The notes: generated by a model not told the origin, from the letters alone. A stretch of DNA of 38,850 nucleotides from DATFXM01 sp035315885 (GCA_035315885.1 DATFXM010000128.1:1-38850); one strand, 5' to 3'; numbered from the stretch's first letter, positions 15,590 through 24,727 are shown. Translations and numbers: made by a program.

Positions 15590-17542
15590 CTACTCCTCCG
15601 GTGGCGGTACCGAGATGATTAGAGAGAAACGGAAATTGAGATCATTTCTGCGGTTGAAGGTGATTCCTCCGTTGGTGGACAAGAACGACCGGCCAAAGAT
15701 GGGCGCTTGAGTGCTAAGACCGATGAGCGGAGGCTGACCACTTACGCCCGCGAATGGTTGGGGCGGAATCTTAAGCAAGAGGAAAAGATTCTGGATGGTA
15801 CCCGCATTGATGCCCTCTCGTACCAGCTCGCCGATTACGTGTGGGTTCTTGAAATAGAACGGAGCGAAGTCGGTGTCCTGAGCAAGAAAGCCAGTGGCTC
15901 GGTCGAGCGGGTTTACCAGATCTATGGTTGCGGTGCCGTCTGCGTTGATCACACCCGTCGTCAAAACGGCCTCGGCGAACAGCACCGGAACGGAGGCGTC
16001 AACCACGGTTGTGTCGAACAAACCTGCCTGTATGACGATCTCTCCAGCCGGATTGATGGCGCTGATCTGCGAAGCCGCGTAAGCCACAGCATAGATGAAG
16101 CCGCCTGCCGGTGGGTTTATAAACCCGATGGCGTTACGCCCCCCAAAGTTGCTGATGTTGAAGACGCTGTTGGTTACGATATTGACCCCGCTATGGGTAT
16201 GGCCCGGGTTAACAGCTACGTTTTTGGCGTCGCCGGGCTTGCGCTCGATGACCGCCTCTTCATCGCCGTTGAAGAACTCTTCGATGAAATTTTGCTGGCC
16301 AAAGAAGTTGCCGATCTGGCAGGTGAAATTGATATTGCCTGCCGCCACGGGCGATCCGTCTACTGCCTCCACGCCGACCGAATAGCTGCCTTTGGGCACC
16401 GGTATGACGTAGTTGCCGTTCGGAATGGCATCGGCGACGGTGGGGATGAAGAAGAGGCCGCCGGTCATCGGGTTGAACGAAAGGTTGGTCGTCCCGCTGA
16501 AGGCGCTCGCGGTAATAGTATTCGTCTTGCGGTCGACGGCAAAAAGGCTTCCGCCCGCCAACGGCTGGTTCAGTACGCCGTGGCGCAGCTCGCCGGTGAT
16601 CAGGCCGTACACACTATCGAAAGCCACATCACCTGGTTGTAGCGCCGCCGGGCCTGAAGCGGCCGAGCCTTCGGGATAGAAGTAAGAGGCAAAGGCAATG
16701 TCGTCGTTGTTGGGCGTTCTTTGCGCCAGCTCCGCGGCCGGGTCGCCCGTGTCGATAAAAGGAAACATCGTCGCCCCGCTACCGTCCGTGGCGCTATCCT
16801 GATTGTTGAGAACGTGCGAGAGACCAAATGAGTGGCCGAACTCATGCACCGCGACGCACATCAGGTCTACAGAGCGGGTGACCGTGTCCACCTGAGCCGG
16901 GTCGACGGTGAAGCGGAGCCCGTTGCTGACTTTGGTGTTGAATTGCACATCGTTATCAAGAATCGTCCCGGCTTTGTAGAACCCGGCGGGGAACTCTATA
17001 TCGCCGTCTCCGTCAAAATCCTGTGCCGTGGTGATCGCACTCGACACATCGGGGTCGCCATCGCCGTCGATGTCATCTCCGTCATTAAATGTTACGTCAG
17101 ATATCAGGTTCGTTGACGGGGAGGAGGCGATGGCGCCGAACCCAGCGGCCGTGCGAAACGAGAGCTCGTTTACGAAATTGAAGCCGACAAGTCCGAGGTT
17201 ATTCGTAGTGCCGACGATCTGCGAATCGATGTACGAAGTGGGAATCGAGTTCCATTGATCGAACGAAGCCTGCAGCGCCGTAGTGGCATCTGCCACAGAT
17301 AGGAACGCCGCGCCGAGCGGGTTAGGTATGGGATTCAGCGTGTTGTTGACGCGGTACTGGACAGGGATGCATCTGGCATCCCACCTGATGCCGATAACCC
17401 GCGCCAGAAGATGGCCTGGAATCGGCGACGGCGGTGCGTTTGTGATGTCAAAGCTTTCGAGAGCGCCTCCTGCTCGAGTCGTCGCGGCGACTGCAAAAAC
17501 CATCCAGATTGCGATGCAAAAGGTAGTGAATCTCTTCTTCAT
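15590..17542 (-). CDS. Secreted matrixin-like zinc metalloprotease
   Basis: A 650-residue protein. The signal peptide is residues 1-24 (TTFCIAIWMVFAVAATTRAG). The catalytic domain has the metzincin site HEFGHSFGLSH with zinc ligands His233, His237 and His243 and catalytic Glu234; Met259 in ATMFPF is the likely Met-turn. Asp-rich loops (DGDDIDGDGDPD, DFDGDGDIEF) at 154-182 look like calcium sites. After the protease domain (about residue 290) come some 350 beta-rich residues, probably Ig- or carboxypeptidase-regulatory-like. It would cleave extracellular proteins or peptides. The gene follows a small secreted-protein gene by 93 bases on the same strand, a pairing consistent with one operon. 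A 311-codon antisense frame inside it is a shadow. Confidence 0.9.
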   Translation of the reverse strand: MKKRFTTFCIAIWMVFAVAATTRAGGALESFDITNAPPSPIPGHLLARVIGIRWDARCIPVQYRVNNTLNPIPNPLGAAFLSVADATTALQASFDQWNSIPTSYIDSQIVGTTNNLGLVGFNFVNELSFRTAAGFGAIASSPSTNLISDVTFNDGDDIDGDGDPDVSSAITTAQDFDGDGDIEFPAGFYKAGTILDNDVQFNTKVSNGLRFTVDPAQVDTVTRSVDLMCVAVHEFGHSFGLSHVLNNQDSATDGSGATMFPFIDTGDPAAELAQRTPNNDDIAFASYFYPEGSAASGPAALQPGDVAFDSVYGLITGELRHGVLNQPLAGGSLFAVDRKTNTITASAFSGTTNLSFNPMTGGLFFIPTVADAIPNGNYVIPVPKGSYSVGVEAVDGSPVAAGNINFTCQIGNFFGQQNFIEEFFNGDEEAVIERKPGDAKNVAVNPGHTHSGVNIVTNSVFNISNFGGRNAIGFINPPAGGFIYAVAYAASQISAINPAGEIVIQAGLFDTTVVDASVPVLFAEAVLTTGVINADGTATIDLVNPLDRATGFLAQDTDFAPFYFKNPHVIGELVREGINAGTIQNLFLLLKIPPQPFAGVSGQPPLIGLSTQAPIFGRSFLSTNGGITFNRRNDLNFRFSLIISVPPPEE

Positions 17543-17635
17543 ATGTTCTCCTCACGGCCACCTCCCGTTTCGAGAGGCAGCCTGTCATCGAATCCTAAGT
17601 TCGAGCGTTAAGGGTTCGCGGCGTGAGCCAGAACA

Positions 17636-18247
17636 CTAACGTTTCTGCAGTTGACGCACGACCTGGTTCTTCAGCTCGGAAAGAGGCGTCTGACTGATCG
17701 TTCCCCGGCGCAGTCCGTTCTTGCCTTTGAGCGCAGTGCGGGTCAAATCTCGGGAAACCACTTCCTGGCCTTCCTCATCTTTTGCGATGGAGAATTTGCC
17801 TTGTGAGAATCCGGTTATCGTATATCCACCAACAACCTGGTCGTCGATGGTGAGAAACAGGAATACTTCTTCAATGGGAATAATGCGCGGTGCACCTGGA
17901 TAGGTCATAGCGACGGGAAACTTTCGATTCGCGTCGACGCCACCAGGAAGCGCCACCGTTATCGTCGAGCTATTGTCACCTTTTAGTACCTCTCGCACGG
18001 AGATGGTCGCAAGCGTGACCAGGCTGCGGTCCACCCACACGCTGTGAGTATCGAGACAAGTTCCGACGACGATAGCGCTTGACTGGTTGACCATGTCTGC
18101 AATCGACAGATCCATAGCCAGGCTGATTTGCGAGGGATCGATGACATCCTTATCCTTGGAGGTTCTGGCGGGATTGTTTGCCCACATTGCAGAAACCATC
18201 ACGGAAATCAGAACCAGACAACAAATTCCAATGATTATCTTTTTCAT
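17636..18247 (-). CDS. Secreted protein of unknown function, likely operon partner of the metalloprotease
   Basis: A 203-residue protein. The start is ATG 18247: the encoded MKKIIIGICCLVLISVMVSA is a clean signal peptide and GAAAGGA lies upstream; a longer frame to 18358 would bury it. The mature part contains SIADMVNQSSAIVVGTCLD, then ISVREVLKGDNSSTITVALPGG, GAPRIIPIEEVFLFLT and GYTITGFSQGKFSIAKDEEG. This layout (a short secreted domain with VVGT, a VLKG turn and VxLPGG) recurs in small acidobacterial proteins encoded before matrixins; I know no assigned function. It may help fold, inhibit or present the protease; that is inference from position. Confidence 0.8.
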   Translation of the reverse strand: MKKIIIGICCLVLISVMVSAMWANNPARTSKDKDVIDPSQISLAMDLSIADMVNQSSAIVVGTCLDTHSVWVDRSLVTLATISVREVLKGDNSSTITVALPGGVDANRKFPVAMTYPGAPRIIPIEEVFLFLTIDDQVVGGYTITGFSQGKFSIAKDEEGQEVVSRDLTRTALKGKNGLRRGTISQTPLSELKNQVVRQLQKR

Positions 18248-18847
18248 ACTCTTCGTTCCTTTCAATGCTCCCTTGTCAGGAGAAGGAGGAGGCTCTACAG
18301 AGAGCGACAGTAGTAACCCGCTCTTCCGATCCTGTTGTCGGAAAAGTTGGGCAGGCATCTTCTGCCTTAATTGATAGAGCGAAAGAGCTGGTGATACCGA
18401 AGTAATTCAGAATCGGTTCGAATCAACTTGGTATCTGAAAAGGCGGCGTTTGCGAGAGTCGTCAATGAAACCCGCAGGGGGGTGGGACGAAGCCGCCGGG
18501 TGAATTTCTACATCGAGATTTGAATAAAACGCAAGGAAGGGAAGTTGTCCTAAAGGCGTGTTGCCATGGTTTACACGTTAGGTGCCTCGCAACCGCGTAG
18601 CTGTGTCCTATCGATAGCTCGTGTGATTGTAGATCTCCTGGGCCGCGTAGCGCTTACCTCGTTGCATCCAAAACAAATAACTCGATAGGTAACCGCTGCG
18701 CGGCCCCGGAGATCCCACAATCACGCAAACTATCGAGAGGACACCGCTGCGCGGTTATCCTTGCTTTGTGGAATTTGGCGAGTGCAAGGCTGACCCGCGT
18801 GTCGTCCTCATTGTCGGTCCTGAACGCAGTGATGATCTCTACGTTAT
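18248..18847. other. 600-base intergenic region dominated by a large palindrome
   Basis: It holds the upstream region of the metalloprotease operon on the right of 18247 and the 170-base imperfect palindrome at 18589-18758. No protein gene is supported. The 18374-18588 part shows nothing recognisable. Confidence 0.55.
18589..18758. repeat. ~170-bp imperfect palindrome with ~70-base arms
   Basis: The left arm (18589-18660) matches the reverse complement of the right arm (18681-18758) over nearly its full length. Shared blocks include AACCGCG, GTGTCCT, TCGATAG, GTGATTGT, ATCTCC, GGGCCGCG and TTACCT. The unpaired spacer is about 20 bases (TTGCATCCAAAACAAATAA). Each arm carries two related subunits, CCGCGCAGCGGT followed by a CCT(A/C)TCGA block, so the arms are themselves repeated. 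Confidence 0.75.
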
Positions 18848-21322
18848 TTACTCATACCGCAGCGCAATTATCGGATCAACTTTTGTCGCCCGACGCGCAG
18901 GTAAGTAACACGCTATGAGCGCCACTGCCGTGAGTAGCAACGCGATCAGCAGGAACGTAGCCGGATCCGTCGCGCTCACGCCAAACAGAAGCGTCTCCAT
19001 CAATCTCGTCAGCGCAAGCGAAGCGATCAGGCCAACTGTTACACCAACCAGTGTGAGCGTCACTCCCTGCCCGACCACCAGACGCAGCACATTGCTCGCG
19101 GTCGCGCCCAACGCCAGCCTGATGCCGAGTTCCTGTGTTCGCTGCGTTACGTTGTAGCTCATCACGCCGTAGATTCCAATGGCCGCGAGCAGCAATGCGA
19201 GCATGGCGAATGAGCCGAGCAATCCTGCAATGAAGCGATCCGCTTGCAAAGCATCAGCGGTCAAATCGCGCATTGTTCTGATCTTTGCAATCGGCTGCAG
19301 CCGATCCAGGTTGCGCACTTCATCGACGACCGCCGGCGTCAAAGCAGCCGGGTCACCCACGGTTTTCACTATCAGATTCATCGTCCATAACGGCGGGTCG
19401 GCGGTGTTTACGTACGGATAAAACATTTCTTCCCACACGCGGTTGTCTACGCCGGGCTGAATATGGTTTGCGACAACGCCGATAATGGTTGTCCACGGCG
19501 GATCTCCGTAGCCGACTTTGATGCGTTTGCCGATCGGGTCTTCATTAAGAAAAAAGTGCTGCGCAAACGCTTCGTTAACGATTATGACATGCGATTCCTG
19601 CCAGACTTCCTGCTCGGTGAAGGCGCGTCCGCGAAGAATGTTGATGCCCATCGTGCGGAAGTAATCGGGCGAGATACTGCCGCCTCGCAGGACCGGTTCT
19701 TCACCTTTAGGAACAGGAGGACGGCCCTCGATCACAACCGGATCAGTCGCGCCATCCCCAATCATCAACAGAGAAAAGCAAATGGCCGCCGACTGTACGC
19801 CTGGCAATTGATTAACATTGGCAAGCGTCTGCTGAAAGAGATTCACGCGTTGCAGTGGTTCGGGGTAGCGACTGTTTGGCAGGCGTAGGCTCATTGCCAG
19901 CAGGTTGTCAGGATTGAACCCTAGTTCGACGTTGCGCAAGTTGGCGAAACTTTTCAGCAATAGCCCTGAACCAACGAGCAGAACGAGAGCCAGCGCGACC
20001 TCCAGCACCACCAACGCGCTGCGCAACCGCTGGCGGGCTCCGCTGGTACTGACAGCTCGCGCGCCGCTCTTGAGCGCATCATTCAGATCAATTTTCGATG
20101 CCCCAAGTGCCGGAGCAAGACCGAAGAGCAATCCGGTCAACACAGCTAACAACGATGTAAAGCCAAACACGCCGGCGTCTAGTTGCACTTCCCCCATCCG
20201 CTGCCAGGCGTTGGGAATGAATTTAACGATCGCCGCCACCAGCCAACGCGCAAGAAGCCAGCCGGCCACCGCGCCCCCCACCGCCAACAACAGGCTTTCC
20301 GTTAACAACTGCTGCACGATCGTGAAGCGACTGGCGCCGAGTGCCGTGCGCACTGCGATCTCTTTTTCACGTTCCGCCCCGCGAGCGAGCAGCAGGTTCG
20401 CAACATTTCCGCAGGCAATCAGCAGCACAAAAACTACCGCGCCGAACAACACCCACATTGCGCGCTGTGCATTTGGATCAACTACATAATCCCTCAGCTC
20501 AGCCGCATAGATGCCAATCTCGGAACCGTGCGTTTCGGGATAGGACTGCTTCCACCCCTCCATCACCGTCTCTAATTCGGCTCGCGCCTGGTCGAGCGTT
20601 ACGCCCGCTTTCAATCGAGCATTCACGCGCACCACGCGGCCAGGATTGTTTTGTGCCTTTGCCTCATTGACTCGAAACGGCGTCCAAATGCTGCGCCAAC
20701 CAACCTGACCGCCAATACCTTGATTATTGAAGGCAATCGGAGGCATTACTCCGATGATCGCAAGACTCCTTCCATCAACGCGCAGCGTTTGACCGAGGAC
20801 ATCGGCTGTTCCGCCGCACATCTGCTGCCACAACTCGTAGCTAAGCATTACCGTCGGCGTCGCATCGGGCTTGCTATCTTCTGGCGTGAAATCGCGTCCA
20901 AGCATTGGCTGCGCACCCATCACCTTGAAATATTCGTGCGAAACCTGAGTCCCGATCACGCGAACAGTGCCATCATCGCGCTCGATATCAGGATTCCAAT
21001 TCAGATAGGCCGCGACACCTTCCAGCGTCTGCGTTTGATCACGCAGAGCAAAGAACGAACGCCACGCCATCGGATTCGAATGACCTTCTCCGACTTTGCT
21101 CTCGCGGATGCCAATGAGTTGTTCAGGGCGAAGAAATGGAAGCGGCCGTAGTAGCACACCGCGAACGATGCTAAAGATCGCCGTGTTCGCACCGATGCCC
21201 AGTGCGAGGGCAAGCATTGCTAATAACGAGACGCTAGGGTTCTTGAGTAGCATTCGTGCACCGTAGCGCACATCCCGCCAAATGGTCTCCAGTCTATGTC
21301 CGGGAAAATCAGTTCGGTTCAT
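18848..21322 (-). CDS. ADOP/MacB-type ABC transporter permease
   Basis: An 824-residue protein with the acidobacterial permease duplicated-domain layout. It starts directly with RDVRYGARMLLKNPSVSLLAMLALALGIGANTAIFS (first helix about 30-52) and lacks the N-terminal prefix domain found in the 25544 protein. A MacB periplasmic core domain follows (about 60-250), then an FtsX block of three helices (about 290-410), a second periplasmic core (about 450-690, with MSLRLPNSRYPEP) and a second FtsX block ending in ARRATKVDPIIALRYE. No ATPase gene is adjacent, as is usual for this family, so its partner and cargo are unknown. It ends facing the large palindrome at 18589. No ribosome-binding site is evident before ATG 21322. 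Confidence 0.92.
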   Translation of the reverse strand: MNRTDFPGHRLETIWRDVRYGARMLLKNPSVSLLAMLALALGIGANTAIFSIVRGVLLRPLPFLRPEQLIGIRESKVGEGHSNPMAWRSFFALRDQTQTLEGVAAYLNWNPDIERDDGTVRVIGTQVSHEYFKVMGAQPMLGRDFTPEDSKPDATPTVMLSYELWQQMCGGTADVLGQTLRVDGRSLAIIGVMPPIAFNNQGIGGQVGWRSIWTPFRVNEAKAQNNPGRVVRVNARLKAGVTLDQARAELETVMEGWKQSYPETHGSEIGIYAAELRDYVVDPNAQRAMWVLFGAVVFVLLIACGNVANLLLARGAEREKEIAVRTALGASRFTIVQQLLTESLLLAVGGAVAGWLLARWLVAAIVKFIPNAWQRMGEVQLDAGVFGFTSLLAVLTGLLFGLAPALGASKIDLNDALKSGARAVSTSGARQRLRSALVVLEVALALVLLVGSGLLLKSFANLRNVELGFNPDNLLAMSLRLPNSRYPEPLQRVNLFQQTLANVNQLPGVQSAAICFSLLMIGDGATDPVVIEGRPPVPKGEEPVLRGGSISPDYFRTMGINILRGRAFTEQEVWQESHVIIVNEAFAQHFFLNEDPIGKRIKVGYGDPPWTTIIGVVANHIQPGVDNRVWEEMFYPYVNTADPPLWTMNLIVKTVGDPAALTPAVVDEVRNLDRLQPIAKIRTMRDLTADALQADRFIAGLLGSFAMLALLLAAIGIYGVMSYNVTQRTQELGIRLALGATASNVLRLVVGQGVTLTLVGVTVGLIASLALTRLMETLLFGVSATDPATFLLIALLLTAVALIACYLPARRATKVDPIIALRYE

Positions 21323-21433
21323 TTTTATTGTTATTTGCGATGGGCCATATTAAATCAGAAAACGAAGGCCGACCAAGTTTCCGTCTTTATTTGTCGTCAT
21401 CCAAGTTTCTCTGAGACCGGAAAAGCTGCCTAC

Positions 21434-21455
21434 AGACGGCGCTTCGTCGCCGTCT
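21434..21455. repeat. 8-bp hairpin upstream of barstar gene
   Basis: AGACGGCG (21434-21441) pairs exactly with CGCCGTCT (21448-21455) around the loop CTTCGT. It lies 37 bases before the barstar start codon and could affect its translation; this is speculative. Confidence 0.5.
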
Positions 21456-21491
21456 AGGCACGCGTAGTATGTTCCCTGCAAATATGGCCCT

Positions 21492-21899
21492 GTGGAGAAG
21501 ACTGAGTACATCCTGGACGGAAGTGCTTTCGCGACCCTTGAGGAATTCTCGCAGCACTTCAGCGAGAGGGTTCTACGTGGATACCAGTGGCACGGGAATC
21601 TGGATTCCCTTAACGACATCCTCCGGGGTGGATTCGGAACGCCCGAGGCTGGATTTGTGCTCGTGTGGCGAGACCACGCGCTTTCACGATCGAGACTCGG
21701 TCACGCGGAGATGGTGAAGCGCCTTGAGCGAATCCGTCAGACGTGCCACTCATCCAACGTAGCTCGTGTGGACGCTGAGCTTTCGTCGGCGCGGAAAGGT
21801 CTCGGTCCAACGATGTTCGACCTCCTGGTGGAGATCATCCGCCGTCACGGCGAAGGTGGCAGCGAGGCGGAAGACGGGGTCGATCTGGTCTTAGCGTGA
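21492..21899 (+). CDS. Barstar family protein (ribonuclease inhibitor fold)
   Basis: A 135-residue protein. The body matches the barstar family: YILDGSAFATLEEFSQHFSERVL (first strand and helix), GYQWHGNLDSLNDILRGGFGTPEAGFVLVWRDH (binding helix and loop), then a helical segment and PTMFDLLVEIIRRHGEGG. Barstar inhibits the secreted RNase barnase by covering its active site with an acidic helix; Asp38 and Glu/Asp around 40-45 would be the counterparts here. The start is GTG 21492, since a TAG lies at 21465 and no ATG is in frame between. No ribosome-binding site is clear. No barnase or other RNase gene is adjacent, so it is an orphan immunity-type protein, possibly acting on an RNase made by other cells. 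Confidence 0.85.
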   Translation: MEKTEYILDGSAFATLEEFSQHFSERVLRGYQWHGNLDSLNDILRGGFGTPEAGFVLVWRDHALSRSRLGHAEMVKRLERIRQTCHSSNVARVDAELSSARKGLGPTMFDLLVEIIRRHGEGGSEAEDGVDLVLA

Positions 21900-21950
21900 G
21901 CCGCACAACCCATCATTCCAGTTGATAAGTGCCTCATCGTGCCAAGAAAC

Positions 21951-23636
21951 TCACCGAGCACCGAAAAGCGCGATCAAGCCATCAGCCAGAACGCCCCGCC
22001 AGCTCAAACCGTCGTGGCCGCCGACGAACTGTTGATAGTGAACCTGATACCCTTTGGCCAGCAACACGTCACGCAAGTGTCGCGTGCTTTCCAGAATGTT
22101 GCCTCCAGCACCGTCCCTGTCAATTTCAAATGTCCCCGCTGCAAGATAGAAACGCACTGACAGTTTCGGACTCGCGAGGAAGTCTCTGACCAGGAAATTG
22201 CCTTCGGTGGTTGCGTCCCTCGAAGAGTCTCCGCCAGTCCCGCCTGAATCAGGACAGCGCGGACCGCATACTCCCCCGTGGTGCTCAAACGACCACCAAA
22301 AAGCACCGGATTGACTCAGCACGTTTCCAAAGACCTCAGAGTGACGCAGCGCAACATATGCTGACGCGAGCCCACCAGCGCTATAGCCAGTCACAACAGT
22401 TTGCTTCGCTTCCTTTGTGACGTTGTAATGAGAACGAACCCAGGGAACAAGTTCCTTTGCCATAAAATCGGCGAACTCTGGATTCGCGACGAGATCTACC
22501 AGACGACGACGCGAAACGTTCTCGACAAATACCGCTACTGTCGGCGGAATTTTGGAAGCTGCAATAAGATTGTTCAGCGTCGTCACTGGAGACGGATCGT
22601 CCGGCAAGTCTTCGCCGTCGAATAAGATCAACAAGGCGTTGGGTGGACCATCGGCTTTGTAGTTGGCGGGCGTGTAAACGGAAAACGGACGCTCTATTTT
22701 CTGAATGGAGCTCTTGATGGTTTGTTTCTCGACGCGCCCTTCGGCTATTCCAGGTTTTGCGACGAGCCATGGTTGAGGTGCGGCTCCGGGCAACTCCGCT
22801 ACGCTTTGACATCTGAACTTGCTGGTATTGGGCGGACATTCCGATCGATGAGGGTTGAATGGATCGGCTTGCCTCGTAGCCGCGCGCTGTGCGGCGCGAG
22901 GATCCTCAACCGTCAGGGGATCGTTCGGCGACAGTTGGTAGGTAAACCGAGCGCCGCTGGGAAGCTTCAAGGTCAAATACCAAACATCTGAGCCAGGAAT
23001 CTGATGCATTGAATAATCGTTGACCGGACCAACCCCCAGAAAAGAACCTCTAACTAAGACATTTCTCGTGTCATGCGCGGTTCGCCACAGAAATGTCACC
23101 AGTTGATACTTGCCGTCGGTACCAAAGGGCTCGGTGAGAGGAGTGCCCTCTGCTGTTACTTGTTTCCAGAAGCTCTCTGTGTTCGTCTGACCTGCGGCGA
23201 TCCGACTGCGTAGGCTTTGAATACGCGGGCTCGGATAGCGATCGGTCCACGGCTGGGGTTTGAGTCTCTCGTCGAGTGAGACCACTTCGCCTATGGCCAA
23301 TTCAAAGCTGGCCGATCGGTCGGCGGGATTCTCGATATTGAACGAATACGAGCCGGCGCCTTCGGCGGCGAACACAAACGGGACTTTCACCTCGCCTGGT
23401 GATCCGATAAGCCGGCGAGCAATCGTTCCGTCAGGATTCAGTAGGAAAAGGTTTATCTTGCCCTTGTACCCGATCGAAACGTTGACATAGTCCCCGTCCT
23501 TTAGGGCAACTGAGAACAATTCAGTCTTGCCGGGCTCGATCGTCCTGGTGATTGTCTGATTTGCCGAGATTCTCTCCTGCGCGTTTATTGGCGTTGGCAA
23601 AAAAAGGAAACAGAGTACCAACAAAACAATTTTCAT
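21951..23636 (-). CDS. Fes-like esterase with N-terminal PPC-like domain
   Basis: A 561-residue protein from ATG 23636 (the encoded MKIVLLVLCFLFLPTPINAQ is a signal peptide; a 21-residue longer frame is unlikely). Residues 28-120 resemble a bacterial pre-peptidase/PPC-type beta domain (RTIEPGKTELFSVALKDGDYVNVSI). Residues 170-250 match the N-terminal domain of enterochelin esterase (TFLWRTAHDTRNVLV, NDPLTVEDP). Residues 300-561 are the PF00756 esterase: FDGEDLP near 339, the nucleophile GYSAGG with Ser419, and a C-terminal GGHDGLSWRG containing the likely catalytic His. Fes cleaves ferric enterobactin in the cytosol; a secreted version with a PPC domain suggests another, extracellular ester substrate. 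It ends near the barstar stop on the opposite strand. Confidence 0.88.
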   Translation of the reverse strand: MKIVLLVLCFLFLPTPINAQERISANQTITRTIEPGKTELFSVALKDGDYVNVSIGYKGKINLFLLNPDGTIARRLIGSPGEVKVPFVFAAEGAGSYSFNIENPADRSASFELAIGEVVSLDERLKPQPWTDRYPSPRIQSLRSRIAAGQTNTESFWKQVTAEGTPLTEPFGTDGKYQLVTFLWRTAHDTRNVLVRGSFLGVGPVNDYSMHQIPGSDVWYLTLKLPSGARFTYQLSPNDPLTVEDPRAAQRAATRQADPFNPHRSECPPNTSKFRCQSVAELPGAAPQPWLVAKPGIAEGRVEKQTIKSSIQKIERPFSVYTPANYKADGPPNALLILFDGEDLPDDPSPVTTLNNLIAASKIPPTVAVFVENVSRRRLVDLVANPEFADFMAKELVPWVRSHYNVTKEAKQTVVTGYSAGGLASAYVALRHSEVFGNVLSQSGAFWWSFEHHGGVCGPRCPDSGGTGGDSSRDATTEGNFLVRDFLASPKLSVRFYLAAGTFEIDRDGAGGNILESTRHLRDVLLAKGYQVHYQQFVGGHDGLSWRGVLADGLIALFGAR

Positions 23637-23749
23637 ACCGCCTTCAACGAAAGAGCTCGATTGAATGTTCTGTTTGTTGGGTCGTTCAGAAACTGTCATA
23701 GATTTTGCCCCCCAGGATGGCTGCGCTCCAATAAACTCAGAACGAGACG

Positions 23750-24290
23750 TTATTCGTGCCTCAGCGCCTCTACCGGATCTACCTTCAGCGCTCGTCGAGC
23801 CGGAATAACACTGGCGAGTGTCGTTGCCGAAAGCAACGCCAGCGGCACTAACGCAAAAGTGAGCGGATCAGTAGAGCTTATTCCAATCAGCAGCGTCGCC
23901 AGGAAGCGAGTAGTCACCACGGCCATTGCGCCACCTGCCACAATCCCTACCAATGTCAGCGCGATTGACTGGCTCATGAGTAATCGCAACACCTGCGGCG
24001 ATCGAGCTCCTAGAGCTATTCGGATCCCAATCTCGTGCGTACGCTGTGTCACCGAATAACTAACCAATCCATATATCCCCACCAACGCAAGCAACAAACC
24101 CAGCAGCCCCAACGCGCCAAGAATTCCCGCTGCCAAGCGAGGCAAAAAGACCTGTATCGAAACGCTGTCGGCTAGACTCTTGATCTCAAACACCGGCCAG
24201 TTCGGAGCGATCGCAGTCAATTCTCGTTTCAAGCCTGCAGCGACTGTCGCGGGTGGCAACTCGCTGCGCACCATCAGCGTGGCTCGGACT
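23750..24290 (-). pseudogene. Truncated ADOP permease, C-terminal FtsX domain only
   Basis: The frame from about 24290 to 23750 encodes RATLMVRSELPPATVAAGLKRELTAIAPN (end of the second periplasmic core) and the whole last FtsX block: LGALGLLGLLLALVGIYGLVSYSVTQRTHEIGIRIALGA and so on, ending EALRHE. The other 650 or so residues normal for the family are absent. Upstream the frame meets a TAG inside a 24-bp repeat (24301-24324), and homology ends within a few codons of it. An internal ATG at 24274 gives a 174-residue open frame, but without its partner halves it is unlikely to work. It is a clear remnant, broken at the repeat. Confidence 0.85.
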
Positions 24291-24300
24291 TTGTCGCAGG

Positions 24301-24324
24301 AGGAGGATCTTAACTAAGGATCGA
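24301..24324. repeat. 24-bp direct repeat, left copy
   Basis: It begins AGGAGGATCTTAACTAAGG and ends ATCGA. A second copy at 29751-29774, in the same orientation, differs only at the twelfth base. It sits at the break of the truncated permease. It contains GGATC twice and an AGGAGG start. Confidence 0.8.
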
Positions 24325-24448
24325 CCCGCATCAGCCTTCGACGATTCATTTCATCGGCGTAACTCGTGTCTTCTTTGTTAGCCTTCTGATCCAATGTGGC
24401 GTCGAGAACCCTCGCGTTGCGTCCCATTTTTGGGCGGCTAATGTTTGC

Positions 24449-24501
24449 TGTTGATATTCAACAGGAAGATGTGTATGCTTCCTTCCTGTTGAATATCAAC
24501 A
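24449..24501. repeat. Perfect 20-bp inverted repeat (hairpin)
   Basis: GTTGATATTCAACAGGAAG (24450-24468) is the exact reverse complement of CTTCCTGTTGAATATCAAC (24482-24500). One further T-A pair closes the base (24449/24501). The loop is 13 bases. The outer 13-mer GTTGATATTCAAC is itself nearly palindromic. It lies 227 bases upstream of the GIN gene. Confidence 0.8.
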
Positions 24502-24727
24502 CGAGGCGGAATCTTCTTTCCTGGGAGATTCTAAATTGCGAACAAAATCAGCTGCGCTGTTGTCACTCCTCGCTCACATCGTGGGGTGTCGCTCAGGCTC
24601 AGCGACCGTCCAGCGTTACAGCCGGTGCAATTCCCGCTCACCACAGGTTAGCAGGTTGGATGCAATGTCGCGGAAGCGATGTGCCCGCTTCGGTCGCCAT
24701 CACGAATAGGAAAAAAAGGAGAGTTAT

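Larger units (their letters stand above)
24275..24727. other. Non-coding region with repeat and strong hairpin
   Basis: It contains the 24-bp direct repeat (24301-24324), the perfect 20-bp hairpin (24449-24501) and the ribosome-binding site AAGGAGAG (24717-24724) of the GIN gene. No protein gene is supported on either strand; the frame from 24396 has no family features. Confidence 0.55.

Noticed and set aside
15707..16642. 311-codon plus-strand open frame
   Set aside because: Lies fully antisense to the metalloprotease gene, has no family features or ribosome-binding site, and reflects GC-rich codon bias.
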